From a bacterium (lineage in GTDB: Bacteria > SZUA-79 > Acidulodesulfobacterales > Acidulodesulfobacteraceae), in NCBI GenBank assembly GCA_021799935.1, contig JAJYZM010000056.1:1-6719 (forward strand): a stretch of 6,719 nucleotides of DNA, written 5' to 3'. Below the pieces are notes generated by a model that was given only the letters and a program-made list of their open reading frames with translations, was not told the DNA's origin and made no database searches. Shown here piece by piece: positions 1 to 5,683 of this stretch. Numbering within the stretch: the first letter of the stretch is position 1; each line of letters starts with the position of its first letter. The position numbers and the translations under genes are program-made.

Positions 1-2
1 GG

Positions 3-146
3 GTTATAAGCGATTACGGCGGAGTAAACGAAATTCCGCAGACGTTTTTTATATCGAAAAGCGGGCGCATGATGTTTCACTGGGTAGGAGAGATATCGGG
101 CGGAGCGCTTTACGGGATTACGAACAAGCTTTTAAAAATGAACTAA
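3..146 (+). CDS. Thioredoxin-fold (TlpA/ResA-like) protein, C-terminal end only
   Basis: The reading frame is open from base 3 and encodes the last 47 residues of a protein whose start lies outside the window. It contains YGGVNEIPQTFFISKSGR followed by a segment with FHWVGEISGG. The IPQTFFI segment is the cis-proline loop and following beta strand typical of thioredoxin-fold proteins, and the later G-x-I-S-G-G region is common in the TlpA/ResA/AhpC-TSA group. The redox CXXC motif would lie upstream and cannot be seen, so catalytic activity is not shown. Such proteins usually act outside the cytoplasmic membrane in thiol-disulfide exchange, for example in cytochrome c maturation. The gene ends 78 bases before the cheZ-like gene, with a promoter-like sequence between them, so the two are probably separate units. 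Confidence 0.75.
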   Translation, partial: VISDYGGVNEIPQTFFISKSGRMMFHWVGEISGGALYGITNKLLKMN

Positions 147-156
147 TTTTTTTAAA

Positions 157-185
157 TTGTTTTTTTATAAAAATTAATGTATAAA
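157..185 (+). promoter_or_regulatory. Candidate sigma70-type promoter for the cheZ-like gene
   Basis: TTGTTT (157-162) and TATAAA (180-185) are separated by 17 bases. Transcription would start near 192, about 33 bases before the ATG. The region is very AT-rich, so chance matches are likely. The site rests on spacing and sequence only. Confidence 0.35.
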
Positions 186-224
186 ATTTAAATATATTAA
201 AATTTAAGAGGTCGTATTTATTAT

Positions 225-791
225 ATGGCTATAGACGATATGCTTTCCGAACTCAAAGACCTTGCAAAGGTTGTCGACGATGCTACAAAAAAGATAGGAG
301 AATTCAAAAAGCCGGTAAAAGAAAGCTCGGACAGCATACCTCTTGCGCAGGAAGGAATTTTCGACATCATCATGGAGACCGAAAAAGCCGCAAACAACAT
401 AATGAACCTGCTCGACGAGATAAACGAAAACTCCAACGATATCGATAAAAGCCTGTATAATTTGATAGAGCTTAATCCTATAAAAAAAATTAAAGAGAGT
501 TTAATTAATCTAAAGGACCTTAATAAAAAAAATTTGGATAAAATTTTAGACGTTCTGTCCCTTCTTTCGTTTCAGGACATTACGGGGCAGAAACTCTATA
601 AAATACAAAACACCCTGAACGAAACAAAAGTTAAGCTGTTAAAGGTTTTAGTGGATACCGAGGTGGAAGCTAAAGACATTCCCAAGGAAAAGAAAGCAGA
701 AATATACGGAAAATTAAAAGATATGGTTGCAGATAATCAAAAAATGGCCCAGAACGACGTAAATTCGATGCTCAGCGAATTGGGATTTTAA
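225..791 (+). CDS. cheZ: CheZ-family protein phosphatase (CheY-P phosphatase)
   Basis: A predicted cytoplasmic protein of 188 residues, somewhat shorter than E. coli CheZ (214). It is largely helical and rich in Lys, Asp and Glu. Residues 116-122 read FQDITGQ, the CheZ signature. D118 and Q122 correspond to the acidic residue and glutamine (Asp143 and Gln147 in E. coli) that position water for CheY-P dephosphorylation. The C-terminus, QNDVNSMLSELGF, matches the CheZ tail helix that docks on CheY and ends in LGF. Linkage of that tail to the core by a flexible stretch (about 145-175) also fits the family. The expected role is to terminate flagellar or related response-regulator signalling. The ATG at 225 has AAGAGG at 206-211, 13 bases upstream, a rather long spacing. 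No other che gene is in view. The N-terminus (DDMLSEL, residues 4-10) echoes the tail. Confidence 0.85.
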   Translation: MAIDDMLSELKDLAKVVDDATKKIGEFKKPVKESSDSIPLAQEGIFDIIMETEKAANNIMNLLDEINENSNDIDKSLYNLIELNPIKKIKESLINLKDLNKKNLDKILDVLSLLSFQDITGQKLYKIQNTLNETKVKLLKVLVDTEVEAKDIPKEKKAEIYGKLKDMVADNQKMAQNDVNSMLSELGF

Positions 792-813
792 TGTTCTTTA
801 TCGTTTTTTCTTC

Positions 814-842
814 TTGCTTTTTTTGTACCGATGTGGCATAAT
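814..842 (+). promoter_or_regulatory. Candidate promoter for tRNA-Glu
   Basis: TTGCTT (814-819) and CATAAT (837-842) are 17 bases apart. A start near 849 would leave a leader of about 13 bases before the tRNA, a normal arrangement for a singly transcribed tRNA gene. Confidence 0.45.
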
Positions 843-861
843 AACATTTTTGTATTAAAAA

Positions 862-938
862 GTCCCCATCGTCTAGCCGGCCCAGGACATCGCCCTTTCA
901 CGGCGGCAACACGGGTTCGAATCCCGTTGGGGACGCCA
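862..938 (+). tRNA. tRNA-Glu (anticodon TTC)
   Basis: The 77-base sequence folds as a cloverleaf. The acceptor is GTCCCCA with TGGGGAC, followed by discriminator G and an encoded CCA at 936-938. The D arm closes GTCT with GGAC. The anticodon stem-loop is TCGCC-CTTTCAC-GGCGG, giving anticodon TTC, with a T-G wobble at the outermost pair. The T arm is ACGGG-TTCGAAT-CCCGT. It decodes GAA and GAG. It stands alone between cheZ and the Roadblock-like genes and is unlikely to be part of either transcript. Confidence 0.97.
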
Positions 939-1038
939 ATTTTTCCCGCAATTCTCCCGTTTAAATTATTGACAGCCGGCCTTATTCAAACGGCATATTC
1001 TTCCGCTAAAAAATGCTTTTTAATACACAGCTTTCTTA

Positions 1039-1066
1039 TTGACAATTAAGAAAATAAAGATATAAG
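1039..1066 (+). promoter_or_regulatory. Candidate promoter upstream of the PATAN/Roadblock gene
   Basis: A consensus TTGACA (1039-1044) is followed after 16 bases by TATAAG (1061-1066). A transcript from here would have a leader of roughly 105 bases. A second TTGACA lies at 969-974 but has only a poorly spaced CATATT (994-999). An alternative -10-like TATAAT at 1169-1174 sits right before the ATG at 1180. Confidence 0.4.
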
Positions 1067-1179
1067 ATATTATGATATAATATATTAACAGTTTCATTTT
1101 CATTGCATATGAATATTTTTTTTGATACTATATGATAATAATATTTAATTAGTTAATAATATTTTTATTATAATAGCAA

Positions 1180-1863
1180 ATGGTACTCGAAGATATAAAA
1201 TACCAGTTGGATCAATTTTATAGTTTTGACAATATAAAATTATCCTTTGAAGTTTTAAATAAAGAGGGTTTTATATATTTTTCAAACGGCAAAATTCTTA
1301 ACGCCGTTTTAGGTTCTAAGCGAGATATCGATGTTTTCAAAGAATTAAAAGGCATAGATTCAAATATTAATATCTCGGTAAGCATAGGAGAACCTGCGCC
1401 GGAAACTACGCTCGATAAATATTTCGATGAAATTTTAGAAATAATTAACGAGAATGTTAAAGAAGATAAAGCAGATATAAATCCCGGCAGGAAAGATTCC
1501 GAAATTATAGAAGCCGGCGAAGAATTAAATCCCGCCGTAGTAGTAAGAATTTCCGAAAGCCTTTCGGTAATACCCGGCGTAGAATCGATTATTGCCGTGA
1601 AGGATGACGGAGAGATTTTATATTCGAAAGGCGTGGACGATGCCGAATTCGAATCTGCCGATGCGATGTTTTTATATAACCAATCAAAAGAATTAGGGGA
1701 TATATTAAACTTTAAAACGTTAAAAAGCACGGTTTGCGAATCAAGTAATTATAAAAAAATAATTATTAATAATAAAAATATTTTATACAGCATGAAAATT
1801 TCTTCCGGAGTTCAGGTGCTTAAAACGCAGATGGAAGCCGCTAAATTGCTAAAAGATGTATAG
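1180..1863 (+). CDS. PATAN/DUF4388-like plus Roadblock/LC7-like regulatory protein
   Basis: A protein of 227 residues with no signal peptide or membrane segment, so probably cytoplasmic. The N-terminal part (about 15-95) contains GFIYFSNGKILNAVLG, which resembles the core of PATAN/DUF4388 domains, where a strand and a G-[KR]-I-x-x-A turn recur. An acidic linker (about 95-117) follows. The C-terminal part (about 118-215) has IPGVESIIAVKDDGEILYSK, the beta-hairpin pattern of Roadblock/LC7 (MglB-like) domains, with the usual final helix. Such domains dimerise and often act with small Ras-like GTPases in polarity, motility or signalling, but no GTPase gene is in this window. The ATG at 1180 has no Shine-Dalgarno sequence and follows a TATAAT by five bases. 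No better start is visible downstream. The next gene, 56 bases on, also begins with a Roadblock-like domain, suggesting one functional unit. Domain calls are by recognition, not by search. Confidence 0.65.
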   Translation: MVLEDIKYQLDQFYSFDNIKLSFEVLNKEGFIYFSNGKILNAVLGSKRDIDVFKELKGIDSNINISVSIGEPAPETTLDKYFDEILEIINENVKEDKADINPGRKDSEIIEAGEELNPAVVVRISESLSVIPGVESIIAVKDDGEILYSKGVDDAEFESADAMFLYNQSKELGDILNFKTLKSTVCESSNYKKIIINNKNILYSMKISSGVQVLKTQMEAAKLLKDV

Positions 1864-1919
1864 TTACTGCCGGAACGCGGTTCGCAGATAGAACTTGCAG
1901 GCAGGCAAATAATATATTT

Positions 1920-2663
1920 ATGGACGCTAAAGATAAAAGCATTATAGATAAAATACTTAAAATTGCCGGCGTAGATGCCTGTGCAGTATCTTCGTTGGAC
2001 GGCGAGGTCTTAAGATATGAAACAAACGACGGCGAAATATTGCCGGAGCAAATAAATAAGGTTTCTCTGGAAATAAGCAAGCTCTTTGCCTCCTATTCTA
2101 TTTCGTCTATCGATATTACTTCTCTTTATTTGAATTTCGACGACAGAAATATTATAGTGAACGGATTCGGAAGCGGTTTTATTTTTATTTTGAGCAAAAG
2201 GAATTCCAACGTAAATCTGCTTAAGATGGAAACTTCTTATTTAGAAAGCGAGTTTATAAAAATTGTCAGCCAATCGCTTGGAAACATTTCCGATAAGCCG
2301 CCCCTAATAAACGCTCAAGAGGCTCAAACGGTTGATAACGATAACGGTTCCGGAGCATATTCAAAAAATGAAGACGAAGATGTATTCAATGGGTTTTTTG
2401 GCGGGAAAAAAGGCGAAGAAGTTAAAACCCTTAAATTAATTTCGAAAAACAATTTAGACTCGATTAAAGATATTTTTTCTTCGAGCATGGGCCCGATATC
2501 CGCAATACTTTTTGATGAAAAAATTAAAGAATTAAACGAGGACGTCGATAACTTTAATGCGGAAAATATCGAAAATTTAATAAACAGACTGTCCGAAGAG
2601 ATAGAAGACAAGAAAGACAGGTTTAATTTTATTACTGCAGCTAAAAATATTATAAATTCTTAG
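1920..2663 (+). CDS. Roadblock/LC7-like domain protein with a C-terminal helical domain
   Basis: A protein of 247 residues, predicted cytoplasmic. Residues 1-120 have the Roadblock/LC7 layout: a first helix (KSIIDKILKIAGVDACAV), a beta hairpin (SSLDGEVLRYET), a long helix, and strands YLNFDDRNIIVNGF and GFIFILSK, then a final helix. An acidic, low-complexity linker (about 130-168) follows. The C-terminus (170-247) contains LDSIKDIFSSSMGPISAILFDE and a charged helix. The I-G-P-I-A-like pattern recalls small domains found after Roadblock modules in bacterial signalling proteins (DUF8082-type, from memory). It probably pairs with the preceding Roadblock-like product, possibly as a heterodimer. 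The ATG at 1920 has only a weak, distant GCAGGCAGG (1897-1905). A hairpin terminator lies 13 bases after the stop. Confidence 0.6.
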   Translation: MDAKDKSIIDKILKIAGVDACAVSSLDGEVLRYETNDGEILPEQINKVSLEISKLFASYSISSIDITSLYLNFDDRNIIVNGFGSGFIFILSKRNSNVNLLKMETSYLESEFIKIVSQSLGNISDKPPLINAQEAQTVDNDNGSGAYSKNEDEDVFNGFFGGKKGEEVKTLKLISKNNLDSIKDIFSSSMGPISAILFDEKIKELNEDVDNFNAENIENLINRLSEEIEDKKDRFNFITAAKNIINS

Positions 2664-2675
2664 AACGTTCTTGCT

Positions 2676-2710
2676 CCGACCTTGAAAAGAAAAGGTTCGG
2701 TTATTTATTT
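2676..2710 (+). terminator. Likely Rho-independent terminator after the Roadblock-like gene
   Basis: CCGACCTT (2676-2683) pairs with AAGGTTCGG (2692-2700), with one bulged T and a loop of eight bases, followed by TTATTTATTTT. It ends five bases before tRNA-Thr, so it may also serve as a spacer or processing site if the tRNA is co-transcribed. No clear separate tRNA promoter was found. Confidence 0.55.
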
Positions 2711-2714
2711 TATC

Positions 2715-2789
2715 GCCGGCGTGGCTCAGGGGTAGAGCAGCTGATTCGTAATCAGCGGGTCGTAGGTTCGATTCCTATCGCCGGCTCCA
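2715..2789 (+). tRNA. tRNA-Thr (anticodon CGT), integration site of the element
   Basis: The 75-base sequence folds as a cloverleaf. The acceptor is GCCGGCG with CGCCGGC, then discriminator T and an encoded CCA at 2787-2789. The D arm is GCTC/GAGC. The anticodon arm is GCTGA-TTCGTAA-TCAGC, giving CGT, which reads ACG. The T arm is GTAGG-TTCGATT-CCTAT. The gene is complete. Its 3' part, from the anticodon loop to the CCA, is repeated exactly at 6367-6412, so this is the target of site-specific integration and the incoming element rebuilt the functional 3' end. Confidence 0.97.
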
Positions 2790-2794
2790 TTAAA
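2744..2794 (+). repeat. attL: left 51-bp direct repeat in tRNA-Thr
   Basis: It starts in the anticodon loop (ATTCGTAATCAGC...), runs through the T arm, acceptor and CCA, and extends five bases beyond the gene (CCATTAAA). It is identical over 51 bases to 6367-6417 and diverges at once on both sides. Confidence 0.95.
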
Positions 2795-2833
2795 AACCTC
2801 TTAAATTACAGCTTTAGCGCAAAAATACCCCTC

Positions 2834-2865
2834 TTGTTATTTTATATTAAAAAGTGTAAAATAAC
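2834..2865 (+). promoter_or_regulatory. Candidate promoter overlapped by a perfect 9-bp dyad (operator-like)
   Basis: TTGTTA (2834-2839) and TAAAAT (2857-2862) are 17 bases apart. The arms GTTATTTTA (2836-2844) and TAAAATAAC (2857-2865) are perfect inverted repeats around a 12-base centre, so the dyad covers both promoter elements. This is what an autoregulated integrase promoter could look like. It would read into the integrase remnant and perhaps the 417-residue gene. A structural role in an attachment complex is the alternative. Confidence 0.4.
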
Positions 2866-2903
2866 GACATAAAACGACATAAACACATACAAAAACGCAT
2901 ACA
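2863..2903. repeat. Phased 10-bp repeats near attL (possible integrase arm sites)
   Basis: AACGACATAA occurs twice back to back (2863-2872 and 2873-2882), followed by related A-rich units including AACGCATACA (2894-2903). A period of one helical turn places each unit on the same DNA face. Similar units occur near attR at 6281-6300. Confidence 0.45.
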
Positions 2904-2916
2904 CTTTTTTTAGGTT

Positions 2917-3030
2917 ATGAGACTCTACAAAAGAGGAAGATTATGGTGGTGTGAATTCCGAGTAGATAAAGCACACTATCGGTATTCCTGCAAAACAGAT
3001 AATTATAATTTAGCAAAAGAACTGGCCTAA
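2917..3030 (+). pseudogene. Truncated tyrosine-recombinase integrase, N-terminal remnant
   Basis: The frame from ATG at 2917 encodes 37 residues before a TAA: it begins MRLYKRGRLWWCEFRV and ends NLAKELA. The opening pattern (a short strand with YKRG, then WW-x-x-F, then a basic strand and K-T-x-x-x-x-A) is typical of the arm-binding N-terminus of phage-type tyrosine integrases, which are normally 300-450 residues long. The core-binding and catalytic domains with the R-H-R-Y residues are missing. The next gene begins 24 bases after the stop, so the rest appears deleted rather than merely frameshifted. Its place immediately inside attL, reading into the element, is the usual one for an integrase. 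It might still be translated as a small DNA-binding peptide. Confidence 0.65.
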
Positions 3031-3054
3031 CGCTACTAAAATATAGAGGTATAT

Positions 3055-4308
3055 ATGAATTTTGATGAAAAATACATAGAGATCATAAGAAATTTTCACT
3101 CAGTTAAGCAACCACTTGAGGCTATTGAATTATATAATTTGAACCCTGATTTTTTTAAAGAATACGGTGGAAAATTTATATTTTCTACGGATAAAAATAT
3201 CACAAAGCTGCCTTTTACTCATTTATTCTCCGAATATAAAGACTATTGTATATCCGCATTTAGAACTTATAATTTTGTTTTCTATAGTCAGGAAATTAAA
3301 GAGGCTTATAAGACAAGTAATGTAGTGCAAATTCCTATTGAGAGTTCGATTTCTTATGATTCTAACTTTGCGAAATTTGTTGAGAATTATATGAAAGAAA
3401 AGAATTCAACCAATGGAGAGGATTATGAGGCTGGAGAAAAAATTTTATGGCAATTGGTAATGGGGAACGGCATATCGCATGATTATTTTCCTTATATTTT
3501 AGAAAATATTTATAAAGAAAATGTGCCATTGGAAAGAGTTATGGATAATGTTAAGGTTATTATTAAATTATTTCATATAGATAAAGATTCTGCCTCCAAA
3601 ATATATAAGATGAAAGTAAAGAATGAAGAAAAATATATCTTGGATTGCGAAGAGGCTAAAGAATTTATCAAAAATGCTTCGTCTAATGATGAAATAAAAA
3701 GAGACATATTGGAGACATATGATATATTTTACCTAATTTTATTGAAAATTATTTGGATAAATAAGACAATGAGGTCCGACAAACAAAAGGCGGAAGCATT
3801 ATATTATTTTATGGATAAAGAATTGGCAGCTTTATCTCAGAGGGAATTGTTTATAGGTCTGGAATATTTTAGTAATAACAACTTAAAATTTTTCAAGAGA
3901 ATTAAAGGCGATAATTATGCCAATATTATAGAGGCTGTTAAAAATATGGCTTGGGATTTAATTTTATGCAGGATGTTTGAAAAATCGTATGCAACAAAAA
4001 TAAGCAAAAGAAGTGATTTTTTTCTTCCTTTTTTTCTTACGTTTGATAAGGGGTTAAGAGAAATTTTGGATGTCTATAAAATGAAATGCTTGATATTTTT
4101 TGAAAAAAAATATCCAATGCAACCAATTATTGACCTGAGTGATAAAAATGAATTAATAAAATACATCAATGAAAATTATTATACCGATAATTCCATTCTA
4201 AATAGGCAAACAAGGTCAACTATATTAATAGATGATAATTTCAATTCCTATATAAAAACAAAAATAAAACAATCAGAAAATGAAATAAACAATATTCTAC
4301 CTATTTGA
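3055..4308 (+). CDS. Uncharacterised 417-residue protein with PIN-like nuclease features
   Basis: I do not recognise the family with certainty. The protein is soluble, mostly helical and Lys/Glu-rich, with no signal peptide. Three acidic sites are spaced like the metal-binding residues of PIN-like RNases: D102 in SISYDSNFAKFV, D301 in NMAWDLILCR, and D331 in FFLTFDKGL, the last followed by a strand (MKCLIFFEKKYP). In PIN domains a T-x-D segment supplies the third acidic ligand, and W-D-L helices before it are frequent in large PIN-like proteins of defence loci. The middle (about 120-290) would be a helical insertion. The start at 3055 is supported by AGAGG (3045-3049) five bases upstream. It is separated from the downstream operon by 303 bases and is probably an independent cargo gene. 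Use of TTA, ATA and AAT codons is heavier than in the chromosomal neighbours. Function is inferred from a weak motif pattern only. Confidence 0.75.
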   Translation: MNFDEKYIEIIRNFHSVKQPLEAIELYNLNPDFFKEYGGKFIFSTDKNITKLPFTHLFSEYKDYCISAFRTYNFVFYSQEIKEAYKTSNVVQIPIESSISYDSNFAKFVENYMKEKNSTNGEDYEAGEKILWQLVMGNGISHDYFPYILENIYKENVPLERVMDNVKVIIKLFHIDKDSASKIYKMKVKNEEKYILDCEEAKEFIKNASSNDEIKRDILETYDIFYLILLKIIWINKTMRSDKQKAEALYYFMDKELAALSQRELFIGLEYFSNNNLKFFKRIKGDNYANIIEAVKNMAWDLILCRMFEKSYATKISKRSDFFLPFFLTFDKGLREILDVYKMKCLIFFEKKYPMQPIIDLSDKNELIKYINENYYTDNSILNRQTRSTILIDDNFNSYIKTKIKQSENEINNILPI

Positions 4309-4611
4309 AAATATTTCAATTTATGTGATTTTCCAAAAAATGAACTAAAAATATGATAAAATAGCTTAAAACTGAAAAAGACTTTATTTTATAATAATTT
4401 TATATAATGACTGAATGAACATAATGATGTTTATAAATAAGTTGCCATGATATTTAGATTTAGTTATAGGAGGGGAGTGACCCAGATAGAAAGAGAATCA
4501 CCAAAAAATTAATAATAAGGGTATTGCAATTTATAATATTTATATATAAAATTAATATATAGGAATGAATAATTTATAGTTACAATTGTCAAAGAAATAT
4601 ATTGTTTTAAT
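4309..4611. other. 303-bp AT-rich intergenic region upstream of the chaperone operon
   Basis: No convincing gene lies here. It holds a short dyad right after the preceding stop (TTGAAA-ATA-TTTCAA), an isolated strong Shine-Dalgarno-like AGGAGGGG (4468-4475) leading into an 11-codon GTG frame (4477-4512), and a promoter-like pair at 4524-4552. The AT-rich stretch 4531-4560 contains loosely palindromic TATATATAAAATTAATATATA-type sequence (not a clean dyad) that could be an operator. Confidence 0.6.
4524..4552 (+). promoter_or_regulatory. Candidate promoter for the toxin-antitoxin-chaperone-like operon
   Basis: TTGCAA (4524-4529) and TAAAAT (4547-4552) are separated by 17 bases, giving a start near 4559 and a leader of about 53 bases. 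A second -10-like TATATT (4598-4603) lies eight bases before the ATG at 4612 and would give a leaderless message. The two are alternatives. Confidence 0.35.
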
Positions 4612-5049
4612 ATGAGAGGTTTTAAATATCCAGTTATAGATAAAAATTGTCCAAATGTTACACTTGAAAATGAAGTTAATGGTAAGGAAGGCAATTATTA
4701 TAGATTAACAGAACCAGGAACTAGATTGGAAGATAATTTCATTCCACATTATTATATAAAAAAATATAAAAGTCTTATAGATAGATTGAAAGAAAAAAAT
4801 AATATGATAGCCTTATGCAAAGCATGTGGTTTATCTTTATTTAAATCTAAAAGAGAGGCTTTTATGGCATCTCAAAAAGGAAAGACAGCCGGTTATAATA
4901 TTTATATGGGATCATTAACGCTTGATTTAGGCATTCTCAAGGCAACATCTTCTAATAGCTTTCCTTCACATCACACTTGGTATCCTTTTGAAGATATAAT
5001 ATTTTCGAGTCTTTTTAATAAAATCGAGGAAATTGATAATGGAAACTGA
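4612..5049 (+). CDS. Small protein, first gene of the operon; candidate ADP-ribosyltransferase-like toxin
   Basis: A soluble protein of 145 residues, not firmly recognised. It contains NYYRLTEPGTRLEDNF (28-43), a coiled or helical stretch (about 48-65), CKACGLSLFKSKREAF (69-84), YMGSLTLDLG (98-107) and SHHTWYPFEDI (119-129). The Y-R-L-T start, the G-L-S-x-F segment followed by a helix, and a late Glu (E127) recall the order of motifs in compact ART/RES-type ADP-ribosyltransferase folds, with R31, S101 and E127 as possible active-site residues. C69/C72 with H120/H121 could alternatively bind metal. As first gene before a degron-tailed protein and a SecB-like chaperone, it sits where the toxin lies in CmdTAC-like systems. 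There is no Shine-Dalgarno site at the ATG and no alternative ATG, GTG or TTG in frame upstream before a stop at 4570. Its end overlaps the next gene by 11 bases. The toxin role is inference. Confidence 0.7.
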   Translation: MRGFKYPVIDKNCPNVTLENEVNGKEGNYYRLTEPGTRLEDNFIPHYYIKKYKSLIDRLKEKNNMIALCKACGLSLFKSKREAFMASQKGKTAGYNIYMGSLTLDLGILKATSSNSFPSHHTWYPFEDIIFSSLFNKIEEIDNGN

Positions 5050-5683
5050 TATTTTAGAAATTGATAATAAAAGAAAAGAATTTTACATTTTAACTTATTA
5101 TGAAGGTATATTAGAAGAAGTAAATATTGAAGAAGGTGTTTTATTTCTATGCAATGAACACAGGGAAGACGAGACTGAACTTTGGCTTATGATAAAACCG
5201 AATAATAAGGAAAATCTACATAAATATCTTTCTGACGAAGAACCCTTATTAGATTTAATAAAATCATCTAAGGTTTTTTTATGCCGTAGGGATTATGCTG
5301 ATTATGAGAAGATTTTATTATTAAAAGATATTTCTGAGGATTTAGATCAAGTTAAGCTCCCTGATCCGAGAGCATATCTTGGATATGACTTCATTAGCAT
5401 TTTCAATCTAACGAATGATAAATTGTTATATGACTATGATAATAAAAAATTGGCATATGATTTATCCGAGTTTACATTTGCCCATAATCATTTAACAATA
5501 TTAGGGCATATGTATAATTATGGTCTTTTTATAGAAAATACTTTTAAAATTGATGAAATGCAAAATTTAGTTGAAAATAAAGATTTTAAATATGTTCCGC
5601 AAACTAAAATTGATAAAAAAAATATTATAAACAAAAAAACTGAAGAATATAAATTAGAAAATGATTACTCATTGGCGGCATAA
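5039..5683 (+). CDS. Candidate antitoxin with an SsrA-like C-terminal degron
   Basis: A soluble protein of 214 residues from the ATG at 5039. GAGGA (5026-5030) is eight bases upstream, which favours this start over an in-frame TTG at 5033. Residues 1-95 form a probable alpha/beta domain (FYILTYYEGILEE, then GVLFLCNE, ELWLMIKP and SSKVFLCRRD), a layout I associate loosely with DUF6575-type proteins. A second region (105-170) includes LPDPRAYLGYD. The tail (about 175-214) is charged and probably disordered and ends NDYSLAA. The E. coli tmRNA tag ends ENYALAA, so Y-x-L-A-A is shared exactly, with a polar pair before it. Such an end is a known ClpXP/ClpAP recognition signal. With a SecB-like chaperone gene starting on its stop codon, this looks like the labile antitoxin of a TAC system whose tail is protected by the chaperone. 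The assignment is inferred from tail and context. Confidence 0.75.
   Translation: METDILEIDNKRKEFYILTYYEGILEEVNIEEGVLFLCNEHREDETELWLMIKPNNKENLHKYLSDEEPLLDLIKSSKVFLCRRDYADYEKILLLKDISEDLDQVKLPDPRAYLGYDFISIFNLTNDKLLYDYDNKKLAYDLSEFTFAHNHLTILGHMYNYGLFIENTFKIDEMQNLVENKDFKYVPQTKIDKKNIINKKTEEYKLENDYSLAA

Noticed and set aside
831..1049. Open frame of 72 residues on the plus strand
   Set aside because: It runs straight through tRNA-Glu at 862-938 and has no ribosome site or recognisable protein pattern.
1218..1730. Minus-strand open frame of 170 residues
   Set aside because: It lies wholly opposite the PATAN/Roadblock gene and has a Ser-rich, patternless composition typical of an antisense shadow.
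2324..2611. Minus-strand open frame of 95 residues
   Set aside because: It is a Ser/Phe-rich shadow of the second Roadblock-like gene. The same applies to the minus-strand frames at 221-436 and 1841-2080.
2863..2903. CRISPR array or replication iterons
   Set aside because: The units are only 10 bases, contiguous and without spacers, and no Cas or replication gene is present; integrase arm sites fit better.
4305..4320. Terminator after the 417-residue gene
   Set aside because: The TTGAAA/TTTCAA stem is short, AT-only apart from one G-C pair, and lacks a clear T-run.
4509..4694. Minus-strand open frame of 61 residues
   Set aside because: It overlaps the start of the first operon gene and the AT-rich promoter region, with no start signal; the Tyr/Ile-rich end reflects base composition.
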